From: Alteromonas sp. BMJM2
GTDB lineage: Bacteria; Pseudomonadota; Gammaproteobacteria; Enterobacterales; Alteromonadaceae
DNA: 64,000 nt
NCBI RefSeq assembly: GCF_027257845.1
Contig: NZ_JAPVOT010000003.1
Coordinates: 186,001-250,000 of the forward strand
Reading direction: 5' to 3'
A model generated the notes under the pieces. That model saw only the letters and a program-made list of their open reading frames with translations. It searched no databases and was not told the DNA's origin. The translations under genes were made by a program, and so were the position numbers. Shown here in pieces: positions 45,101 through 53,528 of the stretch (within the stretch, counting starts at the first letter, position 1; every line of letters begins with the position of its first letter).

Positions 45101-47264
45101 AGCCGTAACTAGTTTCTTGATGAGGGACAATACGTAACCACATACTATTGTCAGTCTCATACTGACAGTATCCAAACTCATTATTAGGGTCATAAATAAA
45201 TGGCATTAATCCTTGCGCATTTAATCGGGAAAGTGTGACTTTTGGCAGCTGCTTGAAGCTGTTGGTTTCGTCTTGTACCACCCTTTGCACAAGATACAGG
45301 TGATAAGCTAAAACCATAGGATGATATGGCGTTATGTACTCGACGCCGTTGAACTCTGCAAAGCCGATATTAACTAACTGCTTTTGCGATTGGCTTAGCA
45401 GAGTATCGTACTGAATACTTCTTAGTGCTTCGTTGTAAGTGCACACTATACGTTCAACAAGCTCTTGGTAAGTATCGCCCCATCCGCTCAAACTTGGCAA
45501 GGTGTTGTTATTAGCCAGGTAGGCAAAATAAGTAGAGTACGCTGAAGATAGTTCCGGGTAACTAGTAGCGATATCTGCAACGGTTACATGTAAATTGTTA
45601 GATACTGGGCGATATAGACTATTGTTATCAAGAAGCTCTTGCTCCCATTGTAAAAGCGTTAATCGCTTTCCTTTGGGTGCTATTTCATGGTTGTCGAGTT
45701 GGATCTTGCTCTTGCGTCTATTAAATACCGCAAAATAGTCGTCATTAAACAGTTTATTAAAACGCTCTTGATTAAACATAAGCGGTAGTGATAACGCATC
45801 AGTAGCTACCGCTCCCTCGATGCTGAACCTTAACTGTGTTTCTGTACCTTTTACTACAAATTCAACATTGTCAGATTCTGACGATATTTGTTCAAAATCA
45901 ATTACACCTACGGTGCTGTTTTCAAACTCTTGCGCGTTTTCAGTGAGCGTATCTTCCTTACCATGCTCGGCAATTTGAAGATTGTTTTCTTCGGTTTGGA
46001 TAATAACTAGCTGGCGCTTGGGGTCTATTAGGAAGCTATTTTCTATTGAATTTAGATAAAACTCACTTTCTTTAAGTACTAATACCTTAAAGCTGTGATT
46101 TTCAGCAGATTTATCGCGTTTAACGCGGAACGTAAAAAAGGTAGCAGTATCATAATAATTGCCTGAAACAGTAATACGGCTGCGCTTCCCACCCGCATTA
46201 TCGGGGTTACTAAAATCGACACTTGGCTGGCTAGCGTTGAGAATTTTGCACTCTTTTTTCTCTACTTTTCCGCCAATGAAACTGATTTCTAGCTCGAAGG
46301 TACTCTTCCCCTCCGGCATCACATAAATGATGTTCTTAGTGCGCCTTCCGGCTTTTGTATCTGCTTGTGTTCTTACTAATAACTTACCCTCTGATATAGA
46401 CTCTTTTTCAAGCTCTAGAAGGTTTTCTTTATTCTTCCTTTGTTCTTGTAAACATGCCTCTAACTCTAAATTGAACTTCCATGCTTCTGGGTCTTGTTCA
46501 TCGAAATACTTTTTAACAAAGGAGGGACTAAAGTCTTCTTCCCCAAGTTTTTCCTCCAAACTTGTTGGAAAATGGTGCGTAATGTAGTCGAGTTTTTCAT
46601 ACATTTGCTTGTTTTGCTCAAGCCTGTTCGCAATCTGATTAGGAGAGTCCCACCCTTTCAGTAGAGGATCATTTAGCAGAGCTATTTCATGGAAACTGAT
46701 TTCACCATCATCAACAAGCGCATTAAACAGCTCTTCAAACCCAAACATCGTTGCACCATCATCAACGATCTGCTCAAAACGATGGCTTAATAAACATTGA
46801 GTAACGCGTTTATTGTCGTTTAACGGGTCGATTTCCCCCTCTAATGCTTCTTTAATTTTTAGCGGATGCCAAACCCATCCTGGCTGTGCAATGTTCTCAG
46901 CTGAATTTATCAATGTATCAAGCATCGAATTGTGGATAATCAGAAGACAAGAGTCTTTAACTTCGCTTTGCTGGGAAGCGACTACATCTCGAATGTGAGA
47001 AATAAAGTTTTCGCTACAACCTTCTCCTTTATCTTCGCTATGCAAAACAATTAAGAGTTTGTAGCCCCCAACTTGAATAAAGGGTATATCCGCATTTCTG
47101 ATGGAAATATGGCCTGCTTTTCCGGCGCATAAGGCATTAAATAGCTTTTTACTATTGTCTTTATCCGGGGACTGGAATTGGTAACGATAACCTTTGAAGA
47201 AATGTTCAGTACCCCAGTTTACTAACTTCTCAGCAAGAAAATTCTCAAACTGTTTTTCTGACAT
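42159..47264 (-). CDS. dptH: DptH, DNA phosphorothioation-dependent restriction protein
   Basis: 1701 residues from the ATG at 47264, chosen because GGAG lies 9 bp upstream; a GTG at 47285 is in frame. The N-terminal ~1340 residues are family-specific. A helicase/translocase ATPase follows with Walker A GTMGTGKTQ (about 1360) and Walker B KLILVDEADNFM (about 1585), as in HerA/FtsK-like motors. DptF-DptG-DptH restrict DNA lacking phosphorothioate marks. It overlaps dptG by 20 nt and the SBD-HNH gene by 14 nt. Confidence 0.93.
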   Translation of the reverse strand: MSEKQFENFLAEKLVNWGTEHFFKGYRYQFQSPDKDNSKKLFNALCAGKAGHISIRNADIPFIQVGGYKLLIVLHSEDKGEGCSENFISHIRDVVASQQSEVKDSCLLIIHNSMLDTLINSAENIAQPGWVWHPLKIKEALEGEIDPLNDNKRVTQCLLSHRFEQIVDDGATMFGFEELFNALVDDGEISFHEIALLNDPLLKGWDSPNQIANRLEQNKQMYEKLDYITHHFPTSLEEKLGEEDFSPSFVKKYFDEQDPEAWKFNLELEACLQEQRKNKENLLELEKESISEGKLLVRTQADTKAGRRTKNIIYVMPEGKSTFELEISFIGGKVEKKECKILNASQPSVDFSNPDNAGGKRSRITVSGNYYDTATFFTFRVKRDKSAENHSFKVLVLKESEFYLNSIENSFLIDPKRQLVIIQTEENNLQIAEHGKEDTLTENAQEFENSTVGVIDFEQISSESDNVEFVVKGTETQLRFSIEGAVATDALSLPLMFNQERFNKLFNDDYFAVFNRRKSKIQLDNHEIAPKGKRLTLLQWEQELLDNNSLYRPVSNNLHVTVADIATSYPELSSAYSTYFAYLANNNTLPSLSGWGDTYQELVERIVCTYNEALRSIQYDTLLSQSQKQLVNIGFAEFNGVEYITPYHPMVLAYHLYLVQRVVQDETNSFKQLPKVTLSRLNAQGLMPFIYDPNNEFGYCQYETDNSMWLRIVPHQETSYGYVQKLVRDKVSEFRDAFSSLFENGERSKLIINSINNGQNKEVFLGLVDFIKQYKNKACQIHVNIYDDEIEYCEFDRFSDTASYDVIKAEYGLNKGKDKDIADTVIDLLRTRLTYSKFENEKLEGGTFKPHHYAHISFFKNNDKVQSRDRNVNEELSGVVAEGLLAGEASSSEEDSYSTAFGLKSIEYDDKPHLQIAERLNGLIKPARKPDEQYSRSKSTALVVSGKFRKLLQCAYSSSIWTTIIDPKVTLDFFDNDKNVVLIHYSDNYTNSINYDAITVTEESDLYKKVLERDQGGIIEEFNAFNGEWLLKMITANDNERKEKRGIIGAYKFVNCLLNKSDITWVPLSVAEMLRVAGNIGLKMSESDFSKSNIAGTIKGAISDDVLFVGFKQDAMVLLPVEVKTGKRQTHNKGVQQAKELKRYLEEDVLKGESLAAQLYRGLFVRQLLMQIDKYKLYNLYSDNYFDELLSRREWWLQGKYAIADLANYPEGFLVSHVENDTFFEPAFELKENILKIELPISNLSTFIKTPLSQLFEQQPEKLCHINSEYILRDSTLLVGNKIQSKEDTSLNVDERETDYRTNAEQHAEKLGVNVADEHNAESSETLKVLVGHSVQNQEPVFWEPTNTAKFMNTNSGIIGTMGTGKTQCTKSVVTQLHRNQKNNVDGKPIGILIFDYKSDYVDDKFINATSGKKYNLFRLPYNPLSLFGSTPMLPVHTARGFSETMGKAFGLGQKQQLRLRQLISQAYDLAGISKADSSTWSKPAPTIADVWALFLDSEPAEDSLYAALESLHELEVFESDVNKCTSLYELIVGITIIELAGYPSEIQSLVVALTLDLFYSQMQKQGKPLVQGDFRQVTKLILVDEADNFMSQNFPSLRKILKEGREYGVGVILSTQDITHFKTGDNDYSTYILSWIVHRVSQIRNQDIKSLFNKDDKTDQEYLMKSIRELEKHHSLYVDGDKKITKIKDKAFWELLNDTK

Positions 47265-48549
47265 AAACTGCATCTCCACTGTCACTCATTCTCTCTACAT
47301 TCCCAATGCGCTCATAAAAATCTACAAGCACTTTTTGTGTTTGTTTGTCAAAACAGATTCCTCTAGCACTGAACTCCATCAGTAGTTCATGAAGTCTCAA
47401 GCGCTCCCTTTTCCCAATAACAATATTTGTCAAAAGCAGTAAATAATCTTGATTAAATACTAGAACTCGTCCAGCTCTCCCCCTGCTTTGAATAAAGTGT
47501 CCGCACAACTCAGACTCTATGGCTTTAGCGAAATAAATATTAATGTCATGGCGAGACTCACCCCTGTTGAATTGAGATTGAAAAAGCTCAAGTAAATTCT
47601 CTAAGGCCGAGATGATATTACTGGCGGGTGAAATGGGAATGTCTAGTTTCCTGTCGGCTTTAAAATCTAAAGCATACTTATTTAATGCAGTAAGAGCTTC
47701 TTCGCCTTCTATAAGTCTATGGATGTCCCATAATGGAACCTTAACAGCTTTACTGTCTTGTAAGCTGTCATTCATTGCTAAATACGGAAAAACTTTACTG
47801 AAATTATTTGCGAGCAGGCGATACCCAAAATTCTTAATATACGTTCGTTCATTCGACGCTTTCTCGGTATCCAAAATGAAATAGCAAGATTTAGCTGTCG
47901 GTTCCCCAGCTCTCCACTCACTTAAATTTAGAGTAAGCTGTGTAGTGTAAATAAATGCATAGAGCTTTAAAAAGGCCGTTATGTTTTCTATAAAATACCT
48001 TGGCTTCGATGCAATGAAGTCCAAATCTTGTATAAACAAATCTCGTAGAAAAGGGAGATAAGGTAACTCCGATGGTGAGTTGGATACTGTACCAACTGTT
48101 GAACCTGTTACTACACAACTGTTAAATGTCTCAACTAGCGCTTTCTCTAAAAAATTCAAGTTTAAACTGGGTGACTTTTGCAAGTAATGACCCTGCAACA
48201 AGTTTAAAAATAAATCTCCAAGCCTCTTGTTTGCTGAGTTTCCTTTGATGTCTTGTGCTTTAAATAGTAAAAGCTCTGGACTAATGTTAAATAATTCATC
48301 GCCTTCAAAATACATACGTTCGAGATGTTGCCAAAACTGCGGCTCGTCCAGTTTTGATTCAAAATTTTCTTTGCACTTTAGCTTGAATTGTTCAAATTGA
48401 TTATTCGCAATATTTTTCCGATAGGCATGCTTTACGAAGTGACCAAGTATAACGTCCCAATCGAAAACATCTTTTCTATCTTTAGTATTGATAGGAAAAA
48501 ATGAAGCTTTATTATCTTTGGGTTTTAGCTCTGCTTTGAGTTTGTACAT
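47245..48549 (-). CDS. dptG: DptG, DNA phosphorothioation-dependent restriction protein
   Basis: 434 residues from the ATG at 48549; a GTG at 48564 is in frame and would overlap dptF by 11 nt. Helical protein with LKPKDNKASFFPINTKDRKDVFDWDV near the start and the family's C-terminal FSARGICFDKQTQKVLVDFYERI. No enzyme motif is visible, as in other DptG proteins. It sits between dptF and dptH with overlapping ends and is part of the restriction complex. Confidence 0.9.
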   Translation of the reverse strand: MYKLKAELKPKDNKASFFPINTKDRKDVFDWDVILGHFVKHAYRKNIANNQFEQFKLKCKENFESKLDEPQFWQHLERMYFEGDELFNISPELLLFKAQDIKGNSANKRLGDLFLNLLQGHYLQKSPSLNLNFLEKALVETFNSCVVTGSTVGTVSNSPSELPYLPFLRDLFIQDLDFIASKPRYFIENITAFLKLYAFIYTTQLTLNLSEWRAGEPTAKSCYFILDTEKASNERTYIKNFGYRLLANNFSKVFPYLAMNDSLQDSKAVKVPLWDIHRLIEGEEALTALNKYALDFKADRKLDIPISPASNIISALENLLELFQSQFNRGESRHDINIYFAKAIESELCGHFIQSRGRAGRVLVFNQDYLLLLTNIVIGKRERLRLHELLMEFSARGICFDKQTQKVLVDFYERIGNVERMSDSGDAVYVRKTV

Positions 48550-48553
48550 CTTT

Positions 48554-50140
48554 CTAAACCCCACTTACTTCTATTTCGTCATCATCGTGACGTAGGCTTA
48601 TCGTTAAACCGTCTTTAACTATGGTGAGCTTATCTTTACTTGATGCGATGTCAGCTATATGGTCAGCAAAGTCATCTAAAATAACGATGGTATTTTTGTC
48701 GTGCTTGTTTGGCCTGTACCCGCCAATAATTCTATTCATCATATTAAGAAGGTTGATATTAACTTGCATTGAAACTCTTTTACCTTCAACGGATATATGC
48801 GCTACAAAGTAAGATGTACTTGTTGGTGGTGCATGTTGAATTGCATCGAAATCTGGCTCCATATCGACATCTGTCATAATTTGGTAGCCATTGTGAGATG
48901 AGATAAGAAATTTACCTTTTGCAATCGACTTGGCGTTTCTATTGATATAAGTATGGATTGCAGTGAATATTGTCTCTTTATAGAAGGCTTTTAGTTCTCT
49001 CTTCTCTTCTTTACCCCCTACAAAGCGAGTATGTAGATTCCATACTTTCGCGTATTTGTCTAACAGAGGTTCATCAAAATCTTCAAGGAAGCCTTTGTGA
49101 TAGTTGTTGGCAAGATCTGCTTCGCCCAGTAGATAGAATAGCCTTAGATATGAGTGAGAATTCTTTGACTGACGAATTCCATATGTCGAGGATAAGTACG
49201 AAGTAAATTCTTTGAAACGTTTATCGAACAAGCCTAAACTAGTACTTAAAAGAAACTTATCTACATTTTCTGTTCTAACATCTGCAGGGTCAAAATCTAC
49301 TATTTTGGATGAGATTTCGTTATCGGAGGCATTGAACATATTATCAAATAGATACCCCTCCGGTGATAACAATGTGTGAACAAAGTCCAACAGCGTTCTA
49401 GCAGTCAGAAACTGATCTTTAATCAAACGTGCTTTAAAGAGTACATCAACAATTCGGTCTTGAACTTGTGGAATCGAAAGTAACTGGTAATTAGTGCAAA
49501 GGACCTCGTTGCCGTCATGACTTGCTTGTTCTTTATCAAAGTACTGCCGTACAATATTGTCTTCATTATTAGTTATGCGTTGCAAGATTGCTTTAACAAA
49601 GTCTGAAGAGTGGCCAGCACTGTTTAAAATAAACTTTGGATAATCCTCAAAGTTTAAAAATACATACTCTGAAGCCGACTCTTTCGAGTTTAAGTAACTA
49701 GCGATTGCCGCGCGTACATTCTCATTCTTACCCTCTTCGACATAATTTCCCATCATGCCTACATTAATACCAACTACTAGCGCCTTGTCATCACTTTCAT
49801 AGTCAGTAAAAACTTTATCGAGAGTTGATATTGCAGACTCATCTGGTTCAAAGCTATGCGTTGCATCTAGATGAAAAGTAGCTTTGTGAGAAAACTTCGA
49901 AGCATATTGAGTCAGGATTTCAGACTTACCATCTCCACTACTACCGCAAAGAAAGATAACTTTTTTATTGCCCGCAGATAATGCAGTAAGGTGTTTTTCG
50001 AAGTCTTTTTGAATATCTGTTTCGATGTATAGATATTTCTTTACTGCATCAAGCTCAGCTGAAATGGCGTCTTTTCGCTCAGTAGAAACTGCATACGGAG
50101 AAGATTTAGACAATACGCTTAATACGTCAACAAAACGCAT
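48554..50140 (-). CDS. dptF: DptF, DNA phosphorothioation-dependent restriction ATPase
   Basis: 528 residues. P-loop GSSGDGKS at 66-73 after the strand KVIFLC, then FHLDATHSF and other AAA-like elements. First gene of dptF-dptG-dptH-SBD-HNH. The promoter lies in 50141-50250; AAGGAAG-type purines precede the ATG. It supplies one of the ATPase activities of the complex that attacks unmodified DNA. Confidence 0.93.
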   Translation of the reverse strand: MRFVDVLSVLSKSSPYAVSTERKDAISAELDAVKKYLYIETDIQKDFEKHLTALSAGNKKVIFLCGSSGDGKSEILTQYASKFSHKATFHLDATHSFEPDESAISTLDKVFTDYESDDKALVVGINVGMMGNYVEEGKNENVRAAIASYLNSKESASEYVFLNFEDYPKFILNSAGHSSDFVKAILQRITNNEDNIVRQYFDKEQASHDGNEVLCTNYQLLSIPQVQDRIVDVLFKARLIKDQFLTARTLLDFVHTLLSPEGYLFDNMFNASDNEISSKIVDFDPADVRTENVDKFLLSTSLGLFDKRFKEFTSYLSSTYGIRQSKNSHSYLRLFYLLGEADLANNYHKGFLEDFDEPLLDKYAKVWNLHTRFVGGKEEKRELKAFYKETIFTAIHTYINRNAKSIAKGKFLISSHNGYQIMTDVDMEPDFDAIQHAPPTSTSYFVAHISVEGKRVSMQVNINLLNMMNRIIGGYRPNKHDKNTIVILDDFADHIADIASSKDKLTIVKDGLTISLRHDDDEIEVSGV

Positions 50141-50659
50141 CCTACTTCCTTATAGTTAGTCTTTAGTTGTAAAACCTAACATTGATTGTTTTGCTTTGAC
50201 AATGGAATTCGTCGACATTTGGGTATAATTAATCAAGTTTAAGTATTTTGCTAAGCCTTTTTTATACAAGCATTTTTCTTACATTTTGATACTGACTATC
50301 CGTTTTATAACAGTGAAATAGGTTCGATAAAGCTTATTTTGCGCCTCAGCAACAGTTAGAACTTTATCGGATAACTATCCTAAATACACAATTAAGATTT
50401 TGCTGTAACTGCGTCATCACCCTTTTTAAGCCGTTGTCTAGATATTCAAGTATATCACTAACATGTTCTTCAATAAGGAGCAGAGTCGGTAAATGAAGGT
50501 ACTGAAATAAAATCAGCTTCTTAACTGCCAACTCGCCAATCGTATATAAGTTTTTGTTGCAGAAAATGCACTCCGAAACCGATACTTACTATATATACAG
50601 CGATCAGAATCGGCAGCTCGCTGCTGCGTTTAAGCGGCCGAAGTATGTTCCATAATTAA
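50141..50659. other. Promoter region of dptF plus decayed coding sequence
   Basis: 519 bp. On the minus strand a start-less open stretch (about 50364-50590) reads CIFCNKNLYTIGELAVKK... and ends at a stop, which suggests a remnant gene, but I cannot name it. The right part is continuous with the helicase remnant that follows. Confidence 0.45.
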
Positions 50660-50884
50660 CCGCTATTATTTACGTCTCAAAATAGCACTTCGCTAGCGAA
50701 TAAGCGCGTTAGAGAGATTGTTGAACATGAAAAAATAGATAGTTCAGTCTATTTGTTTATTCGAGAGAGTAAGCTCAGAGGGAAAACTGCTTCCCCCTTT
50801 ACGTTTTATGGCGAAGTGAAGTATAAGGGTCATGAGGGTGAAAAGCCGATGAATGTCACTTGGGAGCTGTTAGATAAAAACTAA
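50660..50884 (+). pseudogene. C-terminal remnant of a DUF3427 DEAD/DEAH-type helicase
   Basis: Frame +, no start codon, a stop just upstream. The 70-odd residues read TSQNSTSLANKRVREI... VYLFIRESK ... SPFTFYGEVKYKGHEGEKPMNVTWEL and stop. This is the DUF3427 C-terminal pattern (SQN-S-T, LFVRE, P[YF]TFLG..Y, PM.I.W.L) of large helicase-nuclease proteins found in defence loci. The rest of the gene is lost. Confidence 0.75.
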
Positions 50885-50940
50885 AGCTAAGTCTGAATTT
50901 AGCGAAACTGAATAAATACTCAAAACAAGGATGTTTACAT

Positions 50941-51762
50941 ATGCCAAGAAAGAACACTTCATTTGCCGATTTACTTTTTGAGGCACCATGGTGGATTTCA
51001 GTTATAACAGCAATCATTACCTATTTCGGTATGACCCATTTTCTTCCTTCTATTCAAACAGAAAATCAACTCATCAATATGTTACTTCAGGGCATAGCAG
51101 TTCCAGGCCCTTACTTTGCGATATTTATACTGCTTATTGCGCCGTTTTCATTTTTTAACTCCCGACGTAAAGCAAAGCAATTAGACACTCAAAAAAGCAT
51201 CGAAACTATTCGGCAAATGCACTGGCGCAATTTTGAAGAATTAGTCGCAGAAGCTTTTCGAAGACAGGGCTTTCGCATAACGGAAGGAGGTTACGGAGCT
51301 GACGGTGGAATTGACTTAGAGTTGATAAAAAACGGAGAGCATACACTAGTTCAGTGCAAACAATGGAAGTCTAAAAAAGTAGGTGTGAGCGTGATACGGG
51401 AAATGTATGGTGTGCTCACCGCCAGTAATGCTGAAAAAGTCATTGTTATCTGCTCAGGCGAATTCACTCAGCAAGCTTTTGACTTCGCGAAGGGCAAACC
51501 GATTGAGTTATTAAGTGGTGTAGAACTCTTATCACTTATTCAAAAAGTTCAGGCATCGCCGACTGTTACAACGATGGAAGTAACGGAGCAAGTGGAGACG
51601 CTAGAGGCATCCGAGATACTGGTGACTGAGGAGGCGTTAAAACAAGCACAGTGTCCAAAATGCGGAAACACACTCGTCGAGCGTATTGCGAAACGAGGCT
51701 TAAATGCAGGAAATAAGTTTTTGGGATGCTCTAATTTTCCTAAGTGTCGATATACGGAATAA
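50941..51762 (+). CDS. Membrane-anchored Mrr-like restriction endonuclease with topoisomerase zinc finger
   Basis: 273 residues. Two hydrophobic segments (about 16-36 and 53-72) anchor it. The Mrr-type catalytic core follows: HWRNFEELVAEAFRRQGF (94-111), GADGGIDLEL with D125, and QCKQWK with Q138/K140, the D...QxK nuclease signature. A C-terminal zf-C4 topoisomerase finger reads CPKCGNTLVER ... GCSNFPKCRY. Such proteins are usually grouped with type IV or general nucleases. It has AAGGA before the ATG and stands alone. Confidence 0.87.
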   Translation: MPRKNTSFADLLFEAPWWISVITAIITYFGMTHFLPSIQTENQLINMLLQGIAVPGPYFAIFILLIAPFSFFNSRRKAKQLDTQKSIETIRQMHWRNFEELVAEAFRRQGFRITEGGYGADGGIDLELIKNGEHTLVQCKQWKSKKVGVSVIREMYGVLTASNAEKVIVICSGEFTQQAFDFAKGKPIELLSGVELLSLIQKVQASPTVTTMEVTEQVETLEASEILVTEEALKQAQCPKCGNTLVERIAKRGLNAGNKFLGCSNFPKCRYTE

Positions 51763-51806
51763 AAGTAGAGGAATCGAACCTGTAACTTCTGCCTCCGGAG
51801 TGCAAA
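51761..51806 (-). other. tRNA 3'-half-like fragment (Arg CCG-like), possible attachment-site remnant
   Basis: Read on the minus strand, a 7-base anticodon-like loop CTCCGGA (anticodon CCG) is followed by GGCAGAAG and a T-arm ACAGG-TTCGATT-CCTCT. No matching D-arm or acceptor stem is seen, so it is not a working tRNA. It begins at the stop codon of the Mrr-like gene. Such 3'-end copies are typical scars of integration. Confidence 0.45.
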
Positions 51807-51962
51807 AGCCAGCGCTTCTTTAAAGCGACTAAATGCTTCATCGAACACCTCACGCTGTGCTTTTGCTACCCGCTTTTCTTAATACGCTAATCATCGGCAC
51901 TAATTGAGTTTATAATAGCGGTTAAACCGTTTTTGAATTTCATCGACCAACTTGAGTAGAAC

Positions 51963-52211
51963 ATGGCCCATAAAGTACGTTATAAGTTTAAAGGTGTGGC
52001 AAAAGAGATAAATTTTTCTTACAGCCTCCATCAAAATATGCATGAAGCCGTGGCCGATGCTGAGGGAGTAGACCTTTCCCAGTTCCTGCAAACTGAACAG
52101 CAACTTGCTGCTATCAGTAAAGACAAAAAAACCGTTAGAAACTTCAGAGATACCGAATTTGTGAAAATGGGGTTTTCTGACTTGTACTTTTTAAAAAACG
52201 GCCAAGAATGA
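51963..52211 (+). CDS. Small hypothetical protein
   Basis: 82 residues, soluble, mixed charge, starting MAHKVRYKFKGVAKEINFSYSLHQNMHEAV. No motif recognised. Coding character looks genuine: no shadow of a longer gene lies on the other strand, and composition is normal. The ribosome-binding site is weak (GAGTAGA). It stands alone between the Mrr-like gene and the decayed hipBA locus. Could be a remnant or a small partner; function unknown. Confidence 0.5.
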   Translation: MAHKVRYKFKGVAKEINFSYSLHQNMHEAVADAEGVDLSQFLQTEQQLAAISKDKKTVRNFRDTEFVKMGFSDLYFLKNGQE

Positions 52212-52661
52212 TGGTTGCGCCTTTGCAGTATTTACTAGACCTCTGAAACACTTTGCTTTTTTAGCTTAACGGTCAAATTTTAAAAAATGGCGCATCCGAT
52301 AGGATTACTCAGCGCGTCCTGCGCTTCGCCCTGCGGGCCGCGCTAAAGCGCGTTCAAAATCGCTACCGCATTTTAATAGCGTGCAACCACCAGCTGTAAA
52401 TTTCTCTCGTAAGTTTTATGTTCGTCGATAAGGAGACATTATTGCTACCTTTGGAACGACAAATGCCTTCATCTCCCGTAGATTCAAACACTAAACAACT
52501 AGGTTAAGTGTGGCTTTTTCCAACTGATAACTATTCACTTAGACAAATAGCAATTCCTCTAGATGTTGGTATTACTACTCAGAAATTGAGAAGGGGGCAA
52601 TCGCCCCTACTCGCCTTATGGCCTATTCGTATTTTTTCTTTTTATCATGGCGATAGGCTGC
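52212..52661. other. Non-coding stretch with GC-rich inverted repeats
   Basis: 450 bp without a gene. 52310-52352 is a GC-rich patch with several short inverted repeats (AGCGCG...CGCGCT and CCTGCGC-type) set in AT-rich DNA. I considered an integron attC site and rejected it for want of a matching GTTRRRY end. No function can be named. Confidence 0.5.
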
Positions 52662-53038
52662 CTAGATAGAACGCTTTTCCATGACGCTGCCAACATGTCT
52701 TTCTATTGACTCGCGTAGCCCTTGCATGGCGTTTACTTCATCCAGTGATGCCAGGCAATCAAGGATCCCCTGCGCCATGCTATCGACAGTATCGCCGGCT
52801 ATAGAACGGCTTACCCCCACCTCAAAGGCGAATTCAATCAAATCTCGGCGCATTGGGAAAGCTTTGCTCTTCCGCATTTTCAGCGCCATGGCGTTATCGA
52901 TAGTCGGGTATATGAGCGTGTGAGTAACATCATAAACTGGGCAGTCCGATTTAATATACCGGATAATTGCCCGGCCACATTGACCTTCAACTGGCGAACC
53001 TGTTCGGGCAGCCCGGCGAGAATGGAATTAGTCGTCAT
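52662..53038 (-). pseudogene. Internally deleted hipA
   Basis: The ATG at 53038 overlaps the hipB stop by 11 nt, as in intact hipBA loci, and begins a HipA-like N-terminus (LAGLPEQVRQLKVNVAG). After about 25 residues the frame breaks, and another frame continues with the HipA C-terminal elements CPVYDVTHTLIYPTIDNAMALKMRKSKAF and the final helices. The whole kinase core, some 300 residues, is missing. A toxin of this form would be inactive. Confidence 0.8.
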
Positions 53039-53276
53039 CGTAAATAGAATCTAGTTCGTCTAATGTCGGGCGGCGATTAAGAGGGGTAGCTGTTAATTCT
53101 AACCCCATAAGAGTTAAGTACCGCTCCAGCAGCTGGAGTGACCCTTGGTACCGGCCATTCTCAATACGTGATATTTGAGACCGGTCTACTTTAAGTTTGC
53201 TGGCAATGTCAGCCTGGCTTAAATGCCGACGTTTACGCTCAGCCATTAACTGATTACCGATTGATTCTCTGCTCAT
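53028..53276 (-). CDS. HipB-like XRE antitoxin of a decayed hipBA locus
   Basis: 82 residues. Helix-turn-helix (about 8-62) reads MAERKRRHLSQADIASKLKVDRSQISRIENGRYQGS. A short acidic tail ends DSIYDDD. It should bind the 18-bp inverted repeat just upstream (53292-53348) and repress its own operon. The partner hipA is a remnant, so this antitoxin may survive as an orphan regulator or cross-protect against the intact HipA nearby (inference). Confidence 0.82.
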   Translation of the reverse strand: MSRESIGNQLMAERKRRHLSQADIASKLKVDRSQISRIENGRYQGSLQLLERYLTLMGLELTATPLNRRPTLDELDSIYDDD

Positions 53277-53291
53277 TATCTACACCAAAAG

Positions 53292-53348
53292 TGTGTTTAT
53301 ATATGCACAAGAAGTACGATAAGCTAAAAATGTGCATATATAAACACA
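53292..53348. promoter_or_regulatory. Operator with perfect 18-bp inverted repeat before the first hipB
   Basis: TGTGTTTATATATGCACA at 53292-53309 and its exact complement at 53331-53348 are separated by 21 bp, starting 16 bp upstream of the antitoxin ATG. Two-turn spacing suits cooperative binding of HTH dimers. Confidence 0.85.
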
Positions 53349-53360
53349 ATAAAGCAAAGC

Positions 53361-53399
53361 ATTTTCGCTGCTTGCGTGTAATTAAAATCGTAGCAATAC
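53361..53399. repeat. 39-bp direct repeat, left copy
   Basis: Matches 35 of 39 positions with 56112-56149 (three mismatches, one gap), in the same orientation. The shared core contains GCGTGTAATTAAAATC and TAGCAATAC. Confidence 0.75.
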
Positions 53400-53528
53400 A
53401 CCAAGAAATAAGTCAGTTAAGTTTCACACATCGGATTTCCGCTGCAAGATTTGTGGTAGTACATGAGATAAGGCAGCGAGTATAGTTACTCTCGTACAAG
53501 CGTCTGCGTAGGCTATTTAATAGCAGCG

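Noticed and set aside
51764-51848. A working tRNA-Arg gene
   Set aside because: Only the anticodon loop and T-arm fit; D-arm and acceptor pairing are missing, so it is called a fragment.
52310-52352. GC-rich inverted repeats resembling an integron attC site
   Set aside because: GCTTAAC fits one end box, but no matching GTTRRRY box lies at a suitable distance and no cassette array is seen.
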